From Isoetes taiwanensis (Eukaryota > Streptophyta > Lycopodiopsida > Isoetales > Isoetaceae), in the NCBI GenBank assembly GCA_021234155.1, contig JAJEKV010000004.1, positions 25,833,831-25,897,830 on the forward strand: a stretch of 64,000 nucleotides of DNA. The letters run 5' to 3'. The translations under genes and the position numbers were made by a program. Below, piece by piece: positions 1 to 10,235 of the stretch. Within the stretch, counting starts at the first letter, position 1. Every line of letters begins with the position of its first letter. The notes below the pieces were generated by a model. It ran no database searches and had not been told where the DNA came from. It saw only the letters and a list, made by a program, of their open reading frames with translations.

Positions 1-192
1 GGCCTTTCTCGACTCCGAGTGGAGAAAGGTCCCTCAGAGTGAAAAAGTCAGGTCTGAGGGCCTTTCTCGACTCGGGAGGTAAGAAAGGGCCCTCATAAAC
101 ATGTGATTCATCGAGGAACACTCGTTGAGATATAGACTTAGGGTGGATCACATCATAGTTTATTGTTTTCCTATAGACTTAGGGTGGATCAC
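1..192. repeat. Short direct repeats at window edge
   Basis: Two short sequences occur twice: GGCCTTTCTCGACTC (at 1 and about 59) and a 22-bp block beginning TATAGACTTAGGGTGG (at about 131 and 171). No coding sequence is visible. This may be the edge of an LTR or another repeat cut by the window boundary, but nothing ties it to a particular family. Confidence 0.4.
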
Positions 193-1030
193 ACCTATAA
201 AAAACTTACCCTTATAATGCACCCTTATAACTTACAACTATAATGCACTATACAAACATATCCTATATGTGCCATTTTCCAAACATTAATGTGACAAGAA
301 TCTTCAGGGCTAGCTGGCACCCTACAACAAAGAATTTGTACCTTTTTCCTTGGCCCTTTTGCCATCGCCCACTCGCATCTGGAGGCTCTGATTTATAAGC
401 AACCTTCGCATCAACATGAGCTAGAAACTAAAAAGGATCGTTGCAGGATGGTTTACTTCTTCTTACAACGACATTCTAGGCATGGCGAGGAATTTGGGAT
501 GCCCAATGTAAGATTCATATATTAATACATATTCTCTTAGCATGCCGCTAAAATTCAAATTATTGCAATTAAAATTTCAATCCAAATCCATCTACCTAGC
601 CTTCTTCCCAATCTTGCAGTTCTGCTAGTTATATTTTTATTTTAATATAATTGTATGTAACATCCAAGATGCATAAAGGAAACGGAGCTAAGATTTCTTT
701 GTCTTACAGTCAATTTTAAAACATGCCTCCAACAACGTAAATGTCAACCACATTAAGGTTTCCAAAGGTTTCTTAGTGTTGTTACACGTAGAAGCAAATT
801 TGTCAACCATCTTCTTTTTTATTTCGAGATGGGGTTGGGAATCGTGCCAGGGAACGCTGCATGTTATGCCGTATGCGGCGTTCCCCTTCAGTTTGGTTTG
901 TGTTCCCCTTTTTGGGACGCTGGATCCGGCATTCAATGCCAATTTTGAATTCTCCCAATAGAAGAGGAATTTTTGAAATTTTATGAAGGTAGCGTGGCAT
1001 GGCTATGGCAGTGAGGTATCTCTGCTCCCT
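193..1030. other. Intergenic stretch, no gene seen
   Basis: AT-rich sequence with only short overlapping reading frames on both strands that show no recognisable motif. Nothing supports a gene, an RNA or a structured repeat here. Confidence 0.4.
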
Positions 1031-3520
1031 CTACCAATATATGTAAAAAAGACTTTGAAAAAAAAAACACTTTGAAGGAAAATCTTCTTCCCAGATCGAT
1101 GTACTTGACAAAGAATTAAGGAAACTAAGAATTAAGGCTGATAATGATTTAACTAACTTCTTCTCTAAGTTTGACAACGTTGTAGTAGATCTTAAAGAAG
1201 CAGGAGTGTTGTTAATAGAACAACAAGAAATTTTACATGTTGCTAGAGCTGTTGAACAAATAGACAATTAGCAACTTCAATACAAATTCGGCAAGAACTA
1301 GAGAGGCTGCAGAAGAGATGACCACCATTGAATTCAGACAGGAAAAGATAATATATGATAATGAGGATGACAAGTCACAAAATTCTGCTAAGCTTTTAAA
1401 GCAAGGATATGAGAAGAACGCAGGTTATGTGAAACTCGAAAATGGAGAGTTGCAGAAAGTAAAAGGAGTTGGGGTGCTACAAATTTTTTATATAAGTGGA
1501 AAGCCCATTGTCTTAAATAACACACTAGTTAGAAACTTGATATCTGTAAGACAACTAGTTGACCTTGTCCACAAAGTTGTATTTGACAAGTTGCAATGTA
1601 CTGGTCTCTTAAATAATGAAATAAAGGTTTTGGGAAAACGAGTGGGCAATTTATTTAGTATTGATTGTAACTATAAGTACTCTTATGATTCCAACAATGA
1701 GCACATGGCATTAGAGGTTATGCCATAGTAGCACAAAAAACATTGATGTTATGATCAAATAGGGATTGATAGCTTCTAGATTTTTTTTTTTTTGAAGTCA
1801 AGATTTTTTTTTTTTTTTTTTTTTGAAGCTATCAATTTTTTTTTAAACATCTTGACTTCAAAAAAAAAAAAAATGATAGCTTCTTTTACACAGATTGCAG
1901 TGATAATATATGCTTCAGATGCATGCTTGGCAAGGATACAAGATTACTTTAAAAGGTATAAAAAAGAGCAAAGAAAATATTGGATTTTGCATCGACTTAT
2001 ATGCGATAAAAGATTCTTCATTATTTTCATTGATGATTTTGGTAGAAAGATATAGTGCTCCGTCATAGAATCAAGGATAGAGCTTTTGAGGCGTCAAACA
2101 ATTTGCAGCAAAAGTTGAGGCTGGAACTAGTAGAAAGATAAAATGTGTACGATGAGATAAGAGTGGAGAGTATCTATCAGGATAATTCATAAAATACTAC
2201 AAGGAGAGGGGTAGTAAAAGATAGTTGACATGTAGTTACTCTCCCCATAACAAATTGGAGTTGCAGAGAGAAAGCAGGACGATTTTAAATGCAGTTAGGG
2301 CCATATTGAAAACTACTGGCTTTCCAAATTTTTTGTGGGAGGACGCAATTAGAACTGCTTTCCATGTTCAAAACATATTACCTTTAGTGAGTATTAAGGG
2401 TTCCATATCCAAGATGCTGGCCAGTTATAAACCCTGAATATGACAGTTTAAGAACATATGGATGCCTTGCTTTTGTCCATATCTCAAAGGAGCAGAAGTC
2501 AAAGGTGGATAATAGGTCATGGATAGCGTATTTAGCAAGTTATGACGAACATTCAAAAGCATATATAGACTATTTGACCCAGTAGGAAGGAAGATAAATA
2601 TTAGTTGAGATGTACTTTTTTACGAGAAATAACTTTATAAGGTTGAAAAGGGTAAAAGATATGTGATAGGTGACATTGAACAAAAGATAGTGGAAAGAAG
2701 AAAATCTGACTAAAATATTGATGTATCTATTTTAGATGATGACAACATTATCAACACTAAGTTTGCATTGAGTGATTTGCAGGATTGTTGTACCCAATGC
2801 TCAAAAGGATATTTGAAGAGAAGAAAATCAGACTATTCCTAGTTTCCAAAAAGATAATGAAGTACAAGGGAGAGAGCCTGCAGCGGACACACGTGGAAAA
2901 GCAACCAAAGGAAGAAGATCTCAAGTTTAAATTTTGTAAGATGAAGTCAAGTTAGCAACGATGTCCTTGGCAGGGATGAATTTGGCAAAGCAAAAGATTA
3001 ATGCATCGATATAACAGAAGCAAATCTGGTAGAAATACTAGCCCTACTCGATCATGAAATACCTAATAATTTTGATGAAACAATGTGACGTAAATCAGTG
3101 GCAAAAGGCTAAGAGATCAATGCCTTCAAAAGGACAAAAACTTATTAGTAGATACGCCTAAAGATAAAAACATAGTTGGTTGTAAATGGATGTATAGAGT
3201 GAAACAAGGAGAAAACGAGAATTCAATAAAGTACAAAGCTAGGTTAGTTGCACAGAGATATACACATAGGAAAGGGATTGATTACGAGAACACTTATTCT
3301 CCTATTGTCAAAAAGACCAGCATAAGAATGTTGCTAGCATTAGCGAATGCAAAGAATTTAGAAGTACATCACATGGATATGAACACAGTTTCCTTAAATG
3401 CCACGCTTGAAGAGTAAATTTATATGAGGCAAGCACCTAAATTGAGCAGGAAAATGGAAAGGTTTGGAAATTGAAGAGGGTCGTTTATGACATCAAACCA
3501 TCCCTTGCCTCTAGACGTTC
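1031..3520 (+). pseudogene. Degenerate Ty1/copia gag-pol fragment
   Basis: Pieces of a copia polyprotein appear in order on the plus strand but in shifting frames. A gag segment (about 1080-1270) contains RKLRIKADNDLTNFFSKFD. A gag-pre-integrase segment (1318-1728) ends in the GNLFSID type of sequence. Integrase core remnants follow (about 1960-2435; SGEYLSG, then FLWEDAIRTAFHVQNILP). A reverse transcriptase piece (3190-3417) reads YKARLVAQRYTHRKGIDY. Stops and frameshifts separate every block, the zinc knuckle and the RT catalytic YVDD region are not seen, and no flanking LTRs were found. The order fits copia (integrase before RT). It is a dead, truncated copy, and the homology stops near 3500. 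Confidence 0.85.
1765..1885. repeat. Nested inverted repeat with poly(T)/poly(A) arms
   Basis: Inside the copia remnant the sequence runs GATAGCTTC, poly(T)-GAAGTCAAGA, poly(T)-GAAGCTATC, then TCTTGACTTC-poly(A), then GATAGCTTC. Two different words (GATAGCTTC and GAAGTCAAGA) therefore each appear in both orientations, interleaved with homopolymer tracts of 8 to 20 bases. This could fold into alternative hairpins and looks like the product of template switching during replication or reverse transcription, or an assembly artefact at a homopolymer. Confidence 0.7.
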
Positions 3521-5685
3521 ATGTTTTGTAAGGTATCTGAGATAGTAGGCCTAGCTTGGTTCTACATTCATGCATGTTTTTAGTTTCTAGGTTACCGGCT
3601 TGGTTTCATTGGTTAGGCAATTGGTTTGACGGTTGGTAGTTATTCCAACTTATAGCATGCAAGATGTTCGAAACTTATGAACATGAATAGATTTTTTGAT
3701 ATGCAGGTTCCAAGGACTAGCTTTAATTGATCCTTAAAATAACTAAATAGCAGACCCCATGAATCTTAGTCATTTCAGGAAGCATCAGATTTTGCATCAT
3801 TTGTTATGTGTTTTGCATTACTCAGTGTCCATTATCAGGGGGTTGCAGACCTGATGATAAACCTCTTTAAATGAGATTAATTTGTCCAATGATGTTTTTA
3901 GTCTGTTGTTTTGGAATTCTCACATATTGTGCATTTTTTTGCAATTTGGCACTTGCTATCAATTGTGTCTTGCTCATTTACTGCCTCCTCCAACAAATGC
4001 CTCTCTTGCAGTAGAAAGATTGAGATCGTGCGCTTCTAGGGGACAGGCATAGTTTACTGAAGTGCTTTCTGGAAAACTCCTGTCAATTTGCAACTCAAAT
4101 TCACTTTTAAATTCAAATAAATCTGCGCTCATCATTGAGCCTATGCCTTCAAGAGAAAGTCCAACTAGACTGTCTGCTTTAGGAATAATGTGCATAGCAC
4201 CAGCACCCCCAATGATTCCTCTTTAAGCATTAGAAGTTCTTTGGGTAGAAGCTCTGCATCCTCATAAGGATCTAAGTTTTTTTATATACAACTTTTTCCT
4301 CTGAAAAGGTCCTTGATGCTTGTGATCGATGCTGCTAGCTTCGTTCTAGTCTCACTTCAATTAAGAGCTTATGTGTATATAAATCTTTGCCTTTACAAAT
4401 CTTGATATGGAATTATTTATATCAGGACTTGTAAAATTCAAATCTATTGTTTAAATTTGGTTTTTCTAACATGCCGAAAACTTTTTAGATTTTTTTTCAG
4501 GCCACTTTTCTAAGGTTGTGGGAAATTTTGAGGCTGAAATCTATTTTTTGTTTATCCAAGAATTAAAATGTTTTTCGTTGTATGATTTTGAGAGGCTTTT
4601 TAACTACTTTGATCTGTTTGCATATTACCGAATACGCGTGGTGCATCCACTGCATCGACACACAGAGCAGGCATTGGGCAAATGGATGTTGGAGATGTCG
4701 GATTTCATTTGAATGGAGATGGCTGAAAAATGTCCTGCCATGGCCACCGACTGCATTATATTCTGTCTTGGGGATCTTAACAATTTTGCCAGAGCAAGGT
4801 TAAATGACATCCTCCACTTCGATCACTCTCAATTCCAGTTTGGATGTGGTGATTTCCATTAGGGCTTGATGATTTCCGATTCTTGCCTCTGGCAACAGTT
4901 TTTTGTATAATAATTCTACAGATATATGCATCGTGTGCCTTAACTTCTTTTAAAGCTAGTTTCCTTTTCTGTTCTAGCTAATACTGAGATGCTATATGCC
5001 TTCAGAAATGGTAATGATAAATATCCATAAGGGATTCCATATTCTAGAACTGTCTACAAAATGGCGGAATGCTGGTGGCATCCTTGCAATATTGGTGCTA
5101 GATTGCTTGTGTATCAGACATTTGACGTGGGTTATTTACCTCAAATAGAAATATAAAAAATCTTGAAAGGGAACTTGATGGCCAGCCCATTAAACATAGA
5201 AGGTATTTGCCTAGGTAATATGAGATCCGATTACGTACTTGACGCATTGTAAAATCTAGCCTTAAAGCACTACAAAAGAATGAAGATGGAATATATGTTT
5301 GTTGTTATTACAAAGTTCAAATGAATCTATTACGCGATTTTGTTTGAAATTTGACACGATAATGCATTTGATATTTGTAGAAGCATCTGAATACTTCATT
5401 GCATTCAGAAAATAGTAATGTTACTGAATATATGGAAGTGGCGCTTGGTGCTTCTAGCCTTGGGGAATGGCCTACCATGAATAGACATGGGGATTTCACC
5501 TCGGGATGAAATTTGTATGAGAGCGCTATTTTAATGTCTATGTTGCATGCCTTCATAATCTGGGAATCAAACAATTTGCTTTTCTAGTTTGCTTTCATGC
5601 AAACAAACCAACCATGTAAATTACTTTTAACAATCTAAGTCTATATGCACAAGGGTTGGCACACATGAGTTAAGGGGGCAATGTC
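3521..5685. other. No recognised gene; two coding-like patches
   Basis: No conserved domain was recognised. Two patches read like protein. One, at about 4710-4860 on the plus strand, includes MEMAEKCPAMATDCIIFC followed by GDLNNFARARLNDILHF. The other is a 73-codon minus-strand frame at 3974-4195 containing KADSLVGLSLEGIGSMMS. Either could be an exon of an unidentified gene or a chance open frame. The rest is AT-rich and featureless. Confidence 0.25.
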
Positions 5686-5700
5686 AAAAGCTTAAGCCAA
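5686..5700. repeat. Left target-site duplication of the L1 insertion
   Basis: The 15 bases AAAAGCTTAAGCCAA here recur immediately after the poly(A) tail of the LINE. The first four A bases cannot be told from tail sequence at the right copy, so the secure match is 11 bases. Confidence 0.85.
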
Positions 5701-7349
5701 TGCTGTCCTTGCTACCTCTCACATTTTCTTCTCGTCTGTAATAGTGGCGCAGAAATTTGTGTACAACCAGATCCAGGTCATAATCAGGAAATTCATCTGG
5801 GGAGGTATGGCCAAGGTTGGTTGGTCTGAATTATGTAGAGATAAGAAAGAAGGTGGTCTTGGTTGCAAAGATCCCTTCTCTCAGACTCATGCATTAGCAG
5901 CTAGATACGCATGGAGAGTATTGCAAGGCGACACTTCCCCTGCCCTGGTATTTGTCAGATATTGGTTTCAACGGTATAAACTCAAAAGCAAGCCTTCCCT
6001 CCCAAGCGATGATTTTGGGGCTGCCTTTAGAGACTTTAAGATATAGCCCCAGGTACCTCTCCTGTTATGAGAAGAATACTCTAGGCATAGGTGAAGGTGC
6101 AGCCATTATGCTCCCCTGCTGAGCTACCTCCACATGCTGGTAAGATCAATCTTTTTTGGAATATTAGGGTTTGGGGATCAAGGAATCTTCCTCTTGCACT
6201 AGTACACCCCCGGATCTATAGTAAGTGGAAAGTTCACGGGATCTCTAGACTATCTCACCTTTGGGAGAATGGTAGATGGATCTCTTGGTCCAAATTAAAA
6301 GGGTTGGTTCCAAACGCTGGCGAGGGTGATAGGAAGATCCTGAGGGAAATCCAAGCTAATATCTCTGGTCTCTCAGGGCTGGAGGGTCTTGAAGATAGTT
6401 GGGAATGTGTGGAATCCCCTTCTTATAAGGTAGCTAATGTATATCGAGCTTAAGTGGAGAAGTTCCCCTTAAAGCCGAAGGAGCTCATTCTAGGGGTCAA
6501 TAGACCGCTACTATTCAACTCCTTGCCAACTCCCGGAAGTCCATGTGTTTCGAAGAATCCAGGTTCTTCGCGTTGGACAGCCCTTCAAGGTGGTCTCTCC
6601 TCCAATGCTAAGCTCTTCCTAAGGGTATATCAGCAAGTGACTGTGCCCTCTAGGTTGCCAAGTCAGTGAATCCATCGCACACGTGTTTTTTGCCCCGAGA
6701 TTCTTGATTTACGGAGGTGGGCTACTCCTATTCTAGGACTTGACTTACACAAACTCAAGCGGCCGGTATTATAATTTCATCCGGGAGCCGCCAAATTACT
6801 ACTTCACCGGTATCAATTGCCCTTTGGGTGGTGCGGAAGCATCGGTAATCCGGTTTGCTTACTGGGCAAGATGTTAGCATTGATAAAATTAAAAGCCTCT
6901 TCAATATGGAAGTGGCCTTAATGGCGCTAGCCCATCATAAAAAGATGGGTAGGAACTATAACAAAGAACTTGACAGAATTGGCATGCTTGAAGGTTTTTA
7001 CACATACTTCAAGTGTAATTGGGTTGACAAGGATGAAGGCAACCATCAATGAAGAAGGTAAACTCTTGTCTAGAACAAAAAAACCCCAAGCTGCAAATGA
7101 CGGGTGGAAGTGTACAGCCTTATCTATAGTACTCGCTCTTGTGGTGAAGAAGGTGCTTCGCCCTATAGTACCTACATTAGTGGGGAAGAAGAACTGGCTG
7201 GGCCACTAGTACACCTTCAATTGTTGAGTTTTGGGTATTCTTCCCTTTGGATTATATTTCCCTACCTGTCCCGATGAAGGGACCCACTGTACTCATTTTC
7301 TAAATTAATAAATTGCACTCTTACCCTCAAAAAAAAAAAAAAAAAAAAA
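5701..7349 (+). mobile_element. 5'-truncated L1-type LINE with poly(A) tail
   Basis: This retroelement keeps only the region downstream of the reverse transcriptase core. Its first frame (5744-6046) shows IRKFIWGGMAKVGWSELC and KEGGLGCKDPF, the conserved block after the RT domain of plant L1 elements. A second frame (6091-6453) has LWENGRWISWSKLKGLVP. Remnants of the C-terminal zinc-finger region (HVFFAPR at about 6680) follow. The element ends in an A-tract and is bracketed by a direct repeat, the hallmark of target-primed reverse transcription. The frames are broken, so it cannot move by itself. The intact duplication suggests a younger insertion than its surroundings. Confidence 0.88.
7329..7349 (+). 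other. Poly(A) tail of the L1 insertion
   Basis: An uninterrupted run of about 21 A residues lies directly between the LINE 3' end and the right target-site duplication. Confidence 0.85.
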
Positions 7350-7360
7350 GCTTAAGCCAA
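7346..7360. repeat. Right target-site duplication of the L1 insertion
   Basis: The sequence (AAAA)GCTTAAGCCAA matches the copy just upstream of the LINE, marking the insertion boundary. Its first four A bases overlap the tail. Confidence 0.85.
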
Positions 7361-8136
7361 GAATGATTAGAAGCAAGAAGATATTAAGTGGACGATGTGA
7401 AAATCTTAAGACAAGACTAATTCGGTAAGATAGATCACTATCCATGTTCAATGCATCTTCCCACACAAATTTGAGAAAATAAAGTGATATCGATTATCAA
7501 ACATCGAAGACGTCCATGACATTTCGATATTGCAGCAAGTATCTTCTACTATCTATCTATCTACATAGGGAGTCTTTTGCATCCAGTCGGCTAAAAGCAC
7601 TGTCGCGATAAATTTCTTGTATTCTTAAACATTATAACAATTTGGATCTTGGTTGAAATATACACTTGCTACAAAGTCATTATAAACGAAGCAAATGTTA
7701 GGTGATAAAGTGTTACTAGAAATCTTAATCTCTTACATATTGTCTAGATTGTTGGGGACATCCTCAAAGGCCTCAAGCCAAAATTATATCGATTTTGTTC
7801 CTAAGAATGTAAATGGTATACTGCACAACTCCAATACTAGCAATTCCTAAAATTTTCCAATACTAGCAACTATTAAATCTACACAAATACTAGCAATTCC
7901 TAAAATATTCTGAAGCCCACTTCTATTGTTTGATGAATGCGTGTTGAAGAAGCAAAAGAAAAGCAACTTTTACCTCATGCCAAGAAAAAAGAAGAAAAAG
8001 AAATAAAGTTTATTTAAATAATATCTTTAAATTAGTAAAGCATCAAAGGAATTTCACTTCTCCCCAACATTAGTTTATCAACTTGGGGGAGTGCTATGTT
8101 GGTTAAAAACAAATTATAATGTAGTATGAGCCATAA
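7361..8136. other. Intergenic stretch 3' of the expansin
   Basis: AT-rich sequence between the LINE and the expansin stop codon. No reading frame or repeat of note was seen. It lies downstream of the minus-strand expansin and would contain its 3' UTR and polyadenylation signals if the locus is transcribed. Confidence 0.4.
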
Positions 8137-9291
8137 TTACATAAATTGATAACCTGAATAAATTTGACCCATTCCCCAATTAGAAGGAGCAACATTATAA
8201 GTTACTACAGTTTTGCCCGTGCTATAAGAAGTGACCATGAAAGATAAGCTTTGTCCCCGAAGATTTTTGAATACTTGGTAGCCAGCACCCCAATTTCTAC
8301 TCATTGTAATCCAACTAGTTCTACTGCCTTTTATAGATACTGACTTTATATCACCAGGCCCACCAACATTGGTGATAAAGACCAGCAACCACCACCTATT
8401 TCCAGTCAGTCTGAACTTCATGCCTCCAGATCTTACACATGGCACTCTGGATGATGAAATTAAGTAGGGCCACAAAACACTCATTAATAAAGAAAAATTC
8501 AATGGTAATTATAACATTGGCTAAGAAAGTACCTTCGAAACATGACTGGAACATATCCAGCAACCCAATTCGCAATTTTTTGAAAAGCAGGTTTGGCCAT
8601 GTCAAAATGTTGGCGAGGAGGATTGCACCAACCACCATTATTACTAGGCTTGAAGAAGTTAGGGGGGCAAAGGTTTGTGCCAGTAATAATGGTGGAGGTT
8701 CCAGGGAAGCAAAAACGAGAACCATAACACTTGATTTGGAAGCATTGGCCGCAGGCAAATCCGAGGTTAAAAAGGGCGCCACTTAGAGCAGCAGTTGCAG
8801 TTCCATATCCAGCAGAATACAGGTTGCCATAGCCACAAGCTCCTCCTGTAAAGTTAAAAAAAGAGATTGAAACACTAACAACAAAGAAGACGACGAAGAA
8901 GAGCATTTTCAACGTCCAGTGAAGACCAAGGACCAGCTAACAAGGGGGATTGAAACACTAATAACAAAGAAGAAGACTAAGAAGAGCATTTTTAAGATCC
9001 ACGCGAGACCAGAGACGAGATGGAGACCACTTGGTGTATATATGATATATATGTAAAAGACGCACACACAACACCAACATTGCTCTATAAAATACCCATT
9101 GTTTGAGTGCATCAATTTCTCCAGAGAAGCGTTCTTGTTTTATATCTCTAAGGTCCGGCTACAAATCTCCCCTCCTCCGTTTCTGAGGTTTTGGGATTGG
9201 CGGGGCGTGGAATGGTGAATGCATTTGAGGCCCAGAATTGAGCCTGTGTTAATGTTACCAAAAATACAAGAGCTAGCTTGAGGATTTTCAT
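8137..9291 (-). pseudogene. Alpha-expansin, three exons, exon 1 damaged (EXPA7/EXPA18-like)
   Basis: Alpha-expansins are secreted proteins that loosen cell walls. The model has exon 1 at 9291-9096, exon 2 at 8845-8533 and exon 3 at 8446-8137. Introns have GT-AG ends in compatible phases, including the usual site inside MG|GACGYG, and total coding length is 273 codons including the stop, as expected. Exon 1 begins with a signal peptide (MKILKLALVFLVTLTQA). Exons 2 and 3 are open and carry [54 protein letters not shown] and a C-terminal binding domain. These spellings resemble the Arabidopsis EXPA7/EXPA18 type. In exon 1 the expected GPWRYAHATFYG block reads GP-stop-RYKTRT: TAG at codon 48 replaces the Trp, a second stop (TGA) falls at codon 60, and HATFYG is lost. 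A shorter frame from an ATG in intron 1 (8912) reads into exon 2 but lacks that block. It is probably a pseudogene unless the bases are wrong. Confidence 0.85.
8865..8992. repeat. 45-bp direct duplication in expansin intron 1
   Basis: A 45-bp block beginning GATTGAAACACTAACAAC (8865-8909) is repeated with a few changes at 8948-8992. Read on the minus strand, each copy encodes a hydrophobic MLFxVxFFVxSVSI stretch, so the second copy mimics a signal peptide just ahead of exon 2. The duplication lies between the splice donor (9095) and acceptor (8846) of intron 1. Confidence 0.75.
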
Positions 9292-10099
9292 TGCAAAAGC
9301 GAATACACGCACCGGGTGTAGCCTGGCTGATATAGGTCGGCCGACGTGTAGCCACGAACCACGATTTTATCCACGTTGCACATTGTCTCTGAAATAAATA
9401 TACGTACACGTACGTACATGGGGCCATGCAGGAAACTAAGGTCGAGATCCATCCAGGTAAAACCTTGGCTGTATCATTCATTCATCGAATAACCTCATCA
9501 GGCAGAATTTTTTCATAAATTCGTATTACATTAAGAAACATTTTTTTACATTTGATTGATGAAACATTTGGGTTTGTTTTTTTTTTTTTTTTGCATCTTG
9601 TTAACAGCTTCTTGGATCGGTTAGCAAACTATTAATAGAGGTGCCAATTGCAGCAGGTGTTTTTACTCTCTGCTGTTAAGAAAGACCAGCTTCTGTTTCA
9701 GTTGGTTTTAATTGGTTGGTGAAAAATAATAATGTAACATTAACTTCGTTGGTGCAGGAATTTGGAAGTGGGGCATTCATAGAGCACTCAAAATAGTATT
9801 AAAATCTGCCATGTCTCTTACTTGGCTTTCCTGGCTGTTGCTTGGCTGTTTTGTTGCTGTTGTAATGCACTTACTATGGGCAACATCGAATGTAACTGTT
9901 CTTTGAGTTCTTTTCCTTCACAGATATAGAATAAACCTATGAAGGTTAGAAAGAATTAACACTTGGTTTATTGTGAAAAAGACAGACATGGGGTTCAATT
10001 AAAACATTTCTGTTTAACCCTTGCTGTGGAGCATGGGGATGAAAGCATGCTTCCATCCAGACTATTCAAAAACTGATACGTGAAGTTGTCTAATTTGCT
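9292..10099. other. Upstream region of the expansin locus
   Basis: No gene was recognised. It contains a T-tract at about 9578-9592 that could be the reversed poly(A) tail of an old retroposon. As the 5' side of the minus-strand expansin it would hold the promoter, but no distinct element can be defended. Confidence 0.3.
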
Positions 10100-10235
10100 C
10101 CTTATGAGAAACGAATTAAACCTTCTGAAGGTTGGTAAGGATAAGAGTTCATTGAGGGTAGCTAATCCTTATGAGAAATGAATTACAAAGCTTCTGGATG
10201 TTGGTAAGGATAAAAGTGCATTGAGGGTAGCTAAG
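10100..10235. repeat. Tandem duplication of a 68-bp unit
   Basis: The unit starting CCTTATGAGAAACGAATTA (10100-10167) is followed at once by a second copy (10168-10235). Both end in CATTGAGGGTAGCTAA and differ at several positions. Confidence 0.75.

Noticed and set aside
8439-8786. 115-codon plus-strand frame
   Set aside because: It lies antisense to expansin exons 2 and 3, which have splice sites and conserved residues. No motif supports the plus frame.
8909-9115. Frame MMHSNNGYF...LVFTGR as expansin exon 1
   Set aside because: It has no in-phase splice donor to exon 2 and lacks expansin residues. The exon at 9291-9096 has a signal peptide, a donor at 9095 and the correct phase.
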